The notes under the pieces were generated by a model. The model was given only the letters and a program-made list of their open reading frames with translations. It was not told where the DNA came from and did no database searches. From Daedaleopsis sinensis (Eukaryota > Basidiomycota > Agaricomycetes > Polyporales > Polyporaceae): a stretch of DNA of 64,000 nucleotides. Numbering within the stretch: the first letter of the stretch is position 1; every line of letters begins with the position of its first letter. Shown here piece after piece: positions 55,194 through 64,000 of the stretch. The translations under genes and the position numbers were made by a program. The DNA lies in NCBI GenBank assembly GCA_033807695.1, contig CM066304.1:1364001-1428000 (forward strand), in the 5' to 3' direction.

Positions 55194-57084
55194 TCAGACC
55201 GGCACACAGGTCATGTACCCGACAAGCGAGCCCTCCGCGCGCACGACACGCTCAATGCGCCACCCCGCCACACCCACAAGCTCCACGTACTCGGGCAGCG
55301 TGCGGTCCTTGCCGTTGAACATCGACATCATCTAGATGCGGTGGGGGCGAAGGTCAGCATCATCATCGACTTCGCGCAAAGAGGTCCGGCGGCGGTGACG
55401 TACGGTCAGAGAGAAGTGATAGTTAGCGGCGTACGCGTTGCCGAGGTTCGGGAGGAGCGGGGAGCCCTTCGGGGCAAGCGTCGCTCCGTCCTCGGACGCG
55501 TCGTCGGCGCACGCGAGGGGCAGAATCTGCTCGATGATGATCAGCTTCGTCTCCGCAGTGGCCGCCGCGCGCAAGTTCTGGAGGATCCTGCGGGTGGAGA
55601 TGGATCAGCTCGCGTGCGTCGAGGGGAAACGGCGTAGACGGTGTATGCGCACTTGCGACAGCCTTCCTCTGGCCAGTTGTGCAGAACCCGCCGGAGGACG
55701 AACACCCCCGGCTTGAGGCCTTCCGGCTGCGGCTCGAAGAAATCCTGCGCCTGGAAGGTGATCCTCCCGGACGCGAACAGTTCCTTGTGTTGCTGGCCCC
55801 ACTGGACCGGCGCCATCGCGACTACCTGCGCGCGGTCTTGGACGATGAACTTGAGGTGGCTATGTATGCGTGCGAGCTGGACGGGCAAGCTGCCGATCCC
55901 TCCGCCCACGTCGACTACAACCGTGTCTGACGGAAGGGTGTTCCAAGGGAACGCTACGGGGATTGTCAGTATATGAGAAGGTCATGCTTGAGTGGCATGC
56001 AAGTATACTGACTAGTCGTGCTCGTGATGCCCCCACGGCCTTCGATACGTTCTCCAGCGGTCATAGCGCGTCCGATCTGCTTAAGTCGGTACGCGTTCTC
56101 CGGGCGTTCAAACCAGGCGTAAAGCCCGTCCTCGGTCTTATAAGCGTAGTTGAATGGGGTCTTCCACTTGAGGTCACAGCTTGGAGAGAGGAGGAAGTCG
56201 GAGAGGTCAATCATAGTACGGAACTGCTCGCTGGAGCTGTGGTGCAAGGATGTGAGCATTGATCAGCAGAGACAGTGAGTCGACAGTCGGGGAACATACC
56301 ACATGGGCACCATCGCGATGACTGCGTTCGTGTCGTACTTGCTACCAGGACTATCGAAGATGCGTCAAGAAGGATAGTGAAGTGGATGCGTGAAGACACC
56401 TACGCTTCACGGAGCTGCTCTAAAGTCAAGCCAGAGTCGAGGAAGCTGGAAAGGCGATTGTTGACGAACACATCTGGGCGGATCTCACGAGTCCATTCGT
56501 GGGTCGCGAGTAAACGCATGATCTGACCTATAGATTTGGGCAACTGGTCAGTCGTGACAGCAATAAAGGGTACGATAGACATCGGGATGAACACACCAAG
56601 CCAGGCGGGATCAAGGGGCTTTGAGAGAGAGCCATCTGTGCCAGCGCGGATACGGTCAACCTGGCGGGCGATCTCGTTAATGTGGAGCCCTTCAGGCCCG
56701 GCGTCACGCAGGATCTCTGTGATGTGTCCAGCCTCCAGAAATTGCAGAGAGGACGTGAGTTGAGGCTACGGGATATACAGTCAGCCGCATCGCGTAACAG
56801 GCAAGAGAGGGTGGATATGAACTCACGGCAGAGACAGCCTCCATAAGCGAGTAGAAGGGATTGTGGACCGTGTTCGACAGCTGACCGCAGGCAGAGACGA
56901 TGTAGTCGGCTGCTTTAATCACGACGGGGTCGCTAGTTGCGAGCTTCTCTGCCTCTGAATTGGTAGTGAAGGGTGCATCAGGAGCGGGGAAGTCGAGGTT
57001 CTGCTCGCGATAAACACGGTCGATGTTGTCGAGAGCGTGGCCAATTGTGTTGTGAAGGGCGCGCAAATATGCCAGCGTCGCCAT
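55194..57084 (-). CDS. SAM-dependent O-methyltransferase, family 2 type (482 aa)
   Basis: Eight exons (56827-57084, 56597-56765, 56404-56527, 56300-56350, 56013-56236, 55653-55953, 55404-55587, 55194-55331) join in frame to a TGA. The N-terminal half is the helical dimerisation/winged-helix region (SLMEAVSA, HITEILRDAGPEGLHINEIA, RLLATHEWTREIRPDVFVNN). The SAM site motif I is DTVVVDVGGGIGSLPVQLAR. The catalytic-base region is VLHNWPEEGCRKIL, with the His expected for family 2 enzymes. The C-terminus has LIIIEQILPLAC and a MMSMFNGKDRTLPEYVELVG block. It would transfer a methyl group from SAM to a hydroxyl on a small molecule, in the cytosol. All motifs are intact. It is divergent from the SDR gene, with 435 bp between the starts. 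Confidence 0.9.
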
Positions 57085-57177
57085 TTGAGCAGTGTGAGGG
57101 TGATCGACTGGGAGAGAGGACTCGGAGGAGTTGGGTAGGATGCCGGGGGGTTGTGCTTGAATTGCGCATGGTGCGCG

Positions 57178-57184
57178 TATTTAA
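57178..57184 (-). promoter_or_regulatory. TATA-like element of the O-methyltransferase gene
   Basis: On the minus strand TTAAATA lies about 94 bp upstream of the ATG at 57084. Confidence 0.4.
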
Positions 57185-57407
57185 GCCGATGGTGTCGTAG
57201 GAGCTAGTGCCGCCCCAAACGTCGCTAACCTAACGGGAGGGTGTACGCGTGCGATCGGCACGAGCGAGGTCATCTGTAGAGCAATGAAGCAGCTGTTAAG
57301 AAACTGCACAGTCACTGCGTATTCCTAGTAATATATCATGATGCGTGCGCTCGCGGCTGTGGGCGAGGCGCCCATCGTGCCTCATGGACTAACTTCGTGT
57401 CCAGGAA

Positions 57408-57414
57408 TATATAT
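57408..57414 (+). promoter_or_regulatory. TATA box of the SDR gene
   Basis: TATATAT lies 106 bp upstream of the ATG at 57520. Confidence 0.5.
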
Positions 57415-57519
57415 CAGCTCTTGCTACGCATACGCTGAGTCTGACTGTCTCTACCAGACCCATCTGCTATTTGAACACGATTGAGTACGACTGTGAGCGC
57501 GACGCAGTTCTCGACAGCG

Positions 57520-57959
57520 ATGAACGACCTCGTCCCCGTCGTCGCCGTCCTCCGAGGTGCTCTCTCTGGTGTCCTCGTCCTTCCTCATCTCTACCATCTC
57601 GCATCTTACGTCTGGCTCTACTTCCTCCGTCCATCCTCTGTCCACAAGTTCCGCCATGGCCCCGCTCCTTACGCGATCGTCACCGGCGCAACAGACGGCA
57701 TAGGCAAAGCCCTCTCCGCCGAGCTCCTCAGACAGGGCTTTAACGTCATCCTCCACGGCCGCAACAAGGTCAAAATGCAAACGGTCGTCGAGCATCTCCG
57801 TGCAGTCGTCCCAGAGAAGCCCGACGCCGACATTCGCTATCTCATCGCCGACGCCGAGGAGTCTAGCCACGACTTTGACAAGCTGCTCGAGCCCTACAAG
57901 GACCTCCACATCACCCTCGTCTTCCACAACGTAGGCGGCTCAGAGGTTCTCCCAGAAAG
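57520..57959 (+). pseudogene. 3'-truncated short-chain dehydrogenase/reductase (first exon only)
   Basis: The ATG at 57520 starts a membrane-anchor-like N-terminus (VPVVAVLRGALSGVLVLPHL). The SDR nucleotide-binding motif YAIVTGATDGIGKALSAELL follows, then NVILHGRNKVKMQ, LIADAEESSHDFD and LVFHNVGGSEVLPE (the NNAG-equivalent). This pattern recalls microsomal 3-ketoacyl-CoA or 17-beta-hydroxysteroid reductases. The exon ends at a GTCAGT donor, and I find no following exon with the catalytic Ser and YxxxK. Instead, repeat-rich DNA of the right-hand transposon begins within about 350 bp. The gene is therefore most likely cut by that element, either by insertion into its first intron or by deletion. 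The missing half may lie beyond the element, outside the window. Confidence 0.82.
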
Positions 57960-58646
57960 GTCAGTGGCCCCATTCCTTCTGCCTGCTTGCCAACCTCGTC
58001 AGATGGGAGGTGAGAGTCTCAAGCCTAAGCGCACCTGCGGAGAGCAAGGGACAAGATTGAAGAACAGGAGACGTACGCCTTGAAAGGCATCGAAGCTAGT
58101 GATATATCGATACGTACAGATGGCACTCGAGTGTGGTGGATGCAGGAAGGAGAGACCTCAGACTCGGATGCATTCGAAGGAAACCTGTAGTAGTAGGTAC
58201 TAGGCGAAAAGGCGCTACAACAGCTATTGACGTCGTTGCTCCACTCGCCCGGAAAGGATGGCTGGACTCACGAGCTCTTCCAAAGCAATGGTCATATAGA
58301 GGCTCTTAAGTTTCGTCGTGAACTTGGTCGCAGCCACTATGTGCCCTAGAGTTCGTGGCGCCCACGAACAACGCTCGTGAAAAGGCTGCATCACGATGCA
58401 GGTTCGTGACAAGTTCGTGAACCAACAAGTTCGTGAACAGCATCATGGACGACACGAAGTCAGAATGCATGATATATGTTCGTGAAATACACGCACGAAC
58501 AACGGAGGTTCTTGGTAAGTCCAGCGCTAGATCAAGTCTGTGCGCGGTTAACAGTGCGGGTACTCGGTTCAATGTCCAACAGTTACTACTACCAGTATAT
58601 GGAGGTCGTACACGTGCATTGTAATATATAGAGTAAACTACTAGCA
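57960..58646. other. SDR intron remnant and left subterminal region of the second Tnp2 element
   Basis: From about 58310 the word GTTCGTGAA, its inverse and close variants recur many times (for example 58312-58500). A CACTATGTGCCC stretch at 58335 is one candidate terminus, but similar motifs begin slightly before it, so the exact end is not fixed. Confidence 0.55.
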
Positions 58647-61600
58647 CTACTCAGAATCGTTATCTACGAATATTGCGCGTGCCAAAGAACCACTGCGGTC
58701 AATAAGAGCCCAGCGGTTGCGATCGTGAATGCGCCCTACCACGCACTGGATAGTAGTGATCTCTACTACCTCAGTTTCGCCCATCCTGGTGTAGTAATGC
58801 ACGTCGAGATCGGGATTGCTCTCTTCAATGTTGCAAGCCTGGATGACAGCTAGAACAAGTGTGTGAGGGCCCGGCGGGTTTGATGCGACAGGATGTCGTA
58901 AAAGATGCACGACGAGGATGTGCGAGAGTTGACCATAGAAAGTTTGTGGCTCCATAACTTCGTCGCGGGAAGCGAACCGTGCGTTCATATCGACTAGTTG
59001 CTGGTACTGAGGATATGGTCAGATCACGCAGTCGAAAGGGATGATTGAACGTACTCGGACAAAGGTGGTGTCACGGCTGTCTTCGGCATGACTTGGGCCT
59101 GTCAATGTGGCCGCCCGAATGGTATCACCCTCGTTCAAGATACGAACCTTACCCCATTCCTCGAGCGTGCGTGGGAGCACGCTACGTATGACGGCCGGAG
59201 GGACCCCTTGAAACCGAGTGCATAAGGCGGAGATTACCTTGGTCTGCAGACCGCGGTCAAGAGTGAAGGGTCGCCGGGGGGGTAGAAGTACAAATGTGGT
59301 ATCTTAGATGAAGCCGCAGCGTCGCCAGTGAGTCAGTACAGGGCGACTGATGAAGGGAGATATTCGACTCACAAGGAGATACGACTGTGCCTGTCTCCAC
59401 GCGGGGTGGTTTGAGACGCAGCTTGATGTCTAGTCCCGGATATAGCAGCTTGATATGGGTCAATCGGGCACGATCGAGGAGATGTCGATTGAGGCTAGCA
59501 TATGGGAATCGCCGACTGCGGATGGCTGGTTGAAGGGATCCACAGTAGCGTTCCATAGGGAATGCCCATGAGGCCCATACCGGACCGATGGTTTCAATAC
59601 TGTCGGCAATATGCAGCAATGCATGAATGGTCAAAGGACAGCTTGAAAGACGTGCGGGGTCGCCGTGTTGGTAATAGATCCTACAAAATGGTACCAATGT
59701 GCAGAGTGAGTTCTGAGCCATTTCGAAGAAATACGTAGAACGGAGGATCCCAGTGACAAGTGTTACTGGTAGACTTGTAGAGATGCACTCACACTTCGTA
59801 CTCCTTCACCCACTTGACGAATCCCTGGCGTATCTCGCTGATCTCGTTGGCTGTCAGCTCGAACTGGAGACACAAGCGGATAAGATGAACAAGGAGGACG
59901 AAATGATCATAGTATTTGCGGTGCGTGAAGCGGCGGGCGAGAAGAACCGGTCCTACATACTGGAACCAGAAGGAGCGGGTATCGGCCGTCCAGGACATCT
60001 TGTCGCTCGCGACATTTGGTGGGCGAGGTCCGAAGATTCCCGGGATCGTGTCGCCTGATTTGGCACTAGCCTCGCCTATCGCATCCCAAATGGTTGGATG
60101 GATGGTGTAATCTTCGCGCCCGGTGTCGAGGCCTTTATATGTACCAGTCCACAGCTGCATCAAGTTCTTGACGACATTCTCCCAGATTAAGTGCATGAAA
60201 TCGTAAGGAAACGAGTTGGGGAGCGAGATCGATGGCATTACGTGCAGCAGGGGGATGCCTTTAATCCCGTACTTCTTTGCGAGCCGCTCGGATTCGGCAT
60301 CTGTCGGTGCGAACTGAACCTGGCGGGCTTGGGCCATGAAATCGTCATGGTTCCGCAAGGGAAGAGCTGCAGGATCGTATGAGAGGGGAGAATCGGCAGA
60401 CGTGCCCCCGAGAGGGTGACGAGAGCGATCGAGGGGGACATAATGAGCATTGTTCGGAGAATCGGGAATGCGGATGCCGCGAATTGAGCACATACGACAT
60501 GGCGACGAGCCATTGTGGCCCTTCATGCACATGATCATTGACATGGCAGGAATGTCGCCAAAGACAAGGATTAGGAAGGCACGGAGGGCGAAGAACTCAT
60601 CTGATAGTGAATCGTGAGCTTGAACACCGGCAGCGAGTCGAAGGAGCTCTTGTGTAAGGGGCCACAGAAATGAGTCGATGTCATGCGGCTTCTTCGGACC
60701 AGGGATGACACCGAGGCCGATAACATATTCGAGATGAAAGCGCACCTCCGGAGGGAGGTTGTAGTTGAATAGGATGAGCGGCCATGCAGTCTTAGTACGG
60801 CGTCGAAAGGGGGCGAAGCCGTCTGTTGAGAGTCCCAGCGCAACATCACGGTGATCTGCGAAGAATTTGTGGTCAAGCTCCTTGCCATTGATCTCGACTT
60901 TCTTCCCTGTAAGACCTTGGTAGTGACGGGAGTCGAATACATCTCGGACCACGCCTTCCTCATGCACATGCTCCTTCGCCCGATATTGCATGCGCCTGGC
61001 AAGCTCAGGGTTGGCGAGGAAACCTTTCAGACGGGGAATGAGCGGTAAGTAGACAAAGACTTTGCGGGCACGGCCGCGAGCATCGCGGCGAGCCTCATGG
61101 CAGTAGGGACAAGACTCGCGAGTTTCGTGCGGTCCGACATAGCAGCAGCATGAGTTGGGGCAGCAGTCATAGACCTGGGGTGAGAACCCAGATAGCTGGG
61201 CGACGCGGGATTGGATGGTCTTCCATGAAGTGACATTGGAGTGTGGGAATGCGTAAGGAAGTTTAGAGAAGGTAGAACCTGGCATATGTGTGTCGACCTT
61301 GAGTGCGAATGGGCGTAGGAACTCCATGTCTTCCTCCGTGAGATCCTCAGCTATGATACGGCGTGATGAGTCGGCGGGACGGTGAGGTCAGGGAATGGGG
61401 TGATCACGGACCTGTGCATCCAGCACTTCGCAGTAGCATCTCGAAAAGCTCGTCCCACACTGATATAGCGTCATACTCGTCTTCAGGATCGTCCTCGCCC
61501 GTGATGTCCATGTATGAGTCGTCTTCCTCTGGGCTTTGTGGACGGGGTAGGGAATCTTCCTCATCCTCAACCTCTTCCACCGTCACCCGACCTCCACGCA

Positions 61601-62207
61601 GCCGGCCTGACCACACCTCGTCAATGGGAGCACCTCCACCCTCGCCGGGTTCAGAAGCGTTACTTGGCCCGGCAGGTTGATCAATGGGGTCGTCTGCTAT
61701 GACACCCCAACCCGTCAGAATGCACACAACCTGATCTGTGATGATCACAACGTCCAACTCACCTGCTAGCTGACGCGGAAACCAGTCGGACCTGTCTGCT
61801 TGCATCTCTTCACCGTGACCCTGTATTCCTCCTGAAGAGTCCCCTAGTCCAGCACCTCCTGCAGCACCGTGCTGCGACTCATCCGGCTCTGGTGAGCTCG
61901 CCTCTAAGATGCGTGACCGCTCGATGGGCGGAATCCATACACGAGCCTTCTTTACGGATGGTCCTGTGATTGGAATCGCACCTTGACTCTCCGCACTACG
62001 TCCAGCTGCTACGGACGCTCGCACTTCTAGTCTCGCCCTGCCGCCACGGTGTCGCTCCACAGTTTTCGGATGCCATGACTGACCGCATCCGCAATCGCAC
62101 GGGATCTTGACACTGCGCTTCGTCGAGGATCCTCCTGCTTGTCGACCACCACGGCTCACGCCGACACGCCCGCGTACGCTAGCAGATGAAATTGAGGGCC
62201 CAGCCAT
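58647..62207 (-). CDS. Tnp2-type (CACTA/EnSpm) transposase, second subfamily
   Basis: The ATG at 62207 starts a Cys-rich N-terminus (VKIPCDCGCGQSWHPKTVER). A probable in-frame intron lies at 61697-61762. Exon borders read at 61412/61350, 59793/59680, 59373 and two further exons to 58647 keep the frame, giving roughly 1,100 residues. Signature blocks are QVYDCCPNSCCCYVGPHETR, LGLSTDGFAPFRRRTKTAWP (likely catalytic Asp), VIGLGVIPGPKKPHD, DIPAMSMIMCMKGHNGSSPC and SFPYDFMHLIWENVVKNLMQ. The block GPVWASWAFPMERYCGSLQP follows in the next exon. It is the DDE transposase of the right-hand element. It shares the family layout with the protein at 19418 but little direct sequence. No stop or frameshift was seen; the last two exon joints are the least certain. 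Confidence 0.85.
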
Positions 62208-62527
62208 GAAAGACGGTACAGGATAGCGGACTTCGAGGTAGGGCGTCGAAAAGAAGCAGGAGGCGACGATACTGAACGTTGAATCCAATCTACAATCTAA
62301 TCAGAGCGGTGTAGTTAGAGTCATGTTGCTCGATCGCATTAAAAAAGGAAATGCTGACCAATCCCCGATATACGCATACGTTGCCCCTTGCAACAAACCG
62401 TCTCTCTCTCTCTACCACCACCACTCTCTTTTCTTTCCACCTCAACATCGCGAGTTGACCTCGCCGTTCGTCTTTCAGTAATTGTCGCCTCGCCCCCTCT
62501 GGCCTCAGCTCTCGTGTGCGGGCAAGC

Positions 62528-63442
62528 ATGCCAGTGAGTACTCACAGAGTAGTGTTAGGTCTCTGTGATCTTGACCCCGCATTGTCGTCGCCGTTGTCTC
62601 GTCTGCAGCCCAAAATCACTCTGAAATCGTTGCAGACTGAGCTGGCTCAGATCGCTGCCCAGCTCGAAGCGAGTCAGCAAGGCAAGTCATTTCGCAATCT
62701 ATCATACTGTCGAAGTGCACTCACCACGTCAACAGCTAAGCAACTCGTTGATGCCCAACTGGCAGAGGCTACTCAGATGATAGTTGACAAGGATGCTGAG
62801 CTTGAAGCCGCCCTGGCCGCACAGCCCGCCGCCGCTCAGCCTGCTGCTGAACCCCTGGCCATGCCCAACGGCATCGAGAACGCCGATGAGCCTCTTATCC
62901 CCAAGCCACGTGTGCCGCGTGGTCAAAGGATTAAAATCCAGCGCGACATGGGTCTTTTCAACGATAACCGCGCTTACAGACGCATCCAGGTAAGCATCAT
63001 ACTTGTCTGGCCTAAAGCGCTATATGGCACTCACCGGCATCGTTGTCGTCGCTTTAATGGCTTGCGCTACTGCAGCACAGCCTTCGTATTCTTGTGCACC
63101 GCTGCGAGCTCAACTGGGAGAAGGATTTCCGACTCCAGGACCCAGAGAAGATGGCTCTACTGTACCGGAAGGTGAGTTGATGTCGACAACCATCTAACCT
63201 GCCAAACTTGGATTGCACTCACTGCGCATTACTGATGGTGACCGTGATAGGCTCGCAAGGAGCACCCGATCCTGAAGAGGTATCAGAACAACTGGGCTAC
63301 CACCGAGCTCGTCAAGATGTACCTTCAAAATGTGCGTGCCAACGCACGTGAAGAAGGCTATCTTGCTCCGGCCGCACCCCGCAGGAACGGAAGGATCAGG
63401 CAGCCAGGCACACGTCGTGCGCGCCGCGCTGCGAGGGCATGA
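62528..63442 (+). CDS. transposon accessory protein with basic C-terminus (206 aa)
   Basis: Five exons (62528-62533, 62609-62681, 62736-62989, 63076-63171, 63251-63442) join in frame. The first coding exon is only ATGCCA. Intron 2 uses a GC donor (GCAAGT). The N-terminal 60 residues are coiled coil (LKSLQTELAQIAAQLEASQQ), then an Ala/Pro linker and the basic block IPKPRVPRGQRIKIQRDMGL. A helical domain (HRCELNWEKDFRLQDPEKMA, then HPILKRYQNNWATTELVKMY) ends in an Arg-rich tail (RRNGRIRQPGTRRARRAARA). The gene is divergent from the transposase, with starts 321 bp apart, so they probably share a promoter region. The coiled coil plus basic tail fits a DNA-binding partner of the transposase, as TnpA is in plant En/Spm; this is inference. 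Confidence 0.78.
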
Positions 63443-63699
63443 ACGTATGTGTTCCCTATCTAACTCCCTAGACGCTGTTCAGAGTTACTCATGCGCGCGC
63501 CGGTGCCACGTACGTACAGTCGTCAAACTTCTCCGGATCGAGCCGCAGATACGGTGCTCCCTCCTACCTTATGTGCTGTTAAGTTGATGCTACTCCGTCA
63601 CCGGTACATGTATCGTCCTGTCACTACTCGCTCCCACGTATCCACCGCATGTGTAGGATCTATCTGTACCGTCTAGCTGGGCTAGTGCGATTAGTAGTA

Positions 63700-64000
63700 C
63701 TAAGATCCCCGCGAATACAATCTTTTGCAGAGTATTTCATGGTGTGCACGAACATGCCATGATGTAATAAGCTGAGGTCACTATCCGGTATTCACTGTGT
63801 TATTTCATGATGTGCACGACAACAAAGTACATGCTATTCATGACTCTACTATGTGAAGAGCACGAACATATGCTACCTCAATTGTACGAGTACATTGCAT
63901 GATGTTCACGAATCAGGTGCTATCAGATACATCGTGATCGAGGACAAATTCACAATGCACTTCACGAAGTTGTTCACGAAGTTGTTACTGCACGCGCCTA
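63700..64000. repeat. right subterminal repeats of the second Tnp2 element
   Basis: Repeated words include TGTGCACGAACATG, TTCATGATGTGCACGA, TGTTCACGAA and a doubled TTCACGAAGTTG. They mirror the GTTCGTG cluster at 58310-58500. The window ends inside this region. Confidence 0.7.

Larger units (their letters stand above)
58300..64000. mobile_element. second Tnp2/CACTA-class element, right end outside the window
   Basis: It contains a full Tnp2-type transposase (58647-62207) and a divergent accessory gene (62528-63442). These are bracketed by subterminal clusters of CACGAAC/GTTCGTG words at 58310-58500 and 63740-63990. The left boundary is approximate. No target duplication can be read because the right terminus lies beyond 64000. 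Its transposase and subterminal words differ from those of the giant element, so the two belong to different subfamilies. Confidence 0.75.

Noticed and set aside
58335..58346. CACTATGTGCCC as the exact left terminus of the second Tnp2 element
   Set aside because: Subterminal-type words (TTCGTCGTGAAC) already occur at about 58312, just outside it, and no target duplication can be tested because the right end is missing.

Overview
The window reads as nuclear DNA of an Agaricomycete fungus, most likely a wood-decay polypore. Genes carry many short (about 50-75 bp) canonical introns, the DNA is GC-rich, and several protein families look typical of this class. This lineage call is inference, because there is no rRNA or other marker gene in the window. 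Unless stated otherwise, the multi-exon models below were assembled by eye from splice sites, and each closes in frame.

Host DNA lies at the two sides. The left side (1-12512) has a possible small basic-protein gene, a membrane-anchored conserved fungal protein (1836-3139), a proline-rich protein of unknown function (6447-7682), a 5'-truncated FAD-dependent oxidoreductase (9122-9805) and a Trp/Gly-rich coiled-coil protein (10653-11485). The right side (53284 to about 58000) has an MDR oxidoreductase, an O-methyltransferase and a 3'-truncated short-chain dehydrogenase. These three resemble a small tailoring-enzyme cluster.

The middle 41 kb is a nest of transposons. A Ty3/gypsy chromovirus on the minus strand spans 12513-53278. 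It has two 185-bp LTRs that look identical, a 5-bp target duplication (CTAGC), gag, a pol reached through one in-frame UGA, and an extra third ORF after pol. Its integrase is split by a 30,686-bp insertion (16185-46870). That insertion has CACGAC-type imperfect terminal inverted repeats and a 3-bp target duplication (ACA); removing it restores the pol reading frame exactly. It encodes a complete 1257-aa Tnp2-type transposase, has long subterminal repeat arrays, and carries about a dozen intron-containing genes. I read it as a giant cargo-carrying CACTA/EnSpm-class element.

The cargo is unusual. It includes a SUN-domain protein, a WD40 protein with a C-terminal membrane anchor, two other membrane proteins, two paralogues of an unknown family, a 1338-aa protein with a 4 x 36-residue repeat, and a coiled-coil membrane protein. 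Inside the cargo sits a 1797-bp Mutator-like non-autonomous element with perfect 236-bp inverted repeats and a 9-bp target duplication. That element in turn contains a 206-bp MITE.

A second, different Tnp2 element occupies the right edge (about 58.3 kb to beyond 64 kb), with a divergently transcribed 206-aa accessory gene. The order of events is therefore: gypsy into host DNA, then the giant CACTA into gypsy pol. The MULE and the MITE inside it were acquired at an unknown time relative to the CACTA move.
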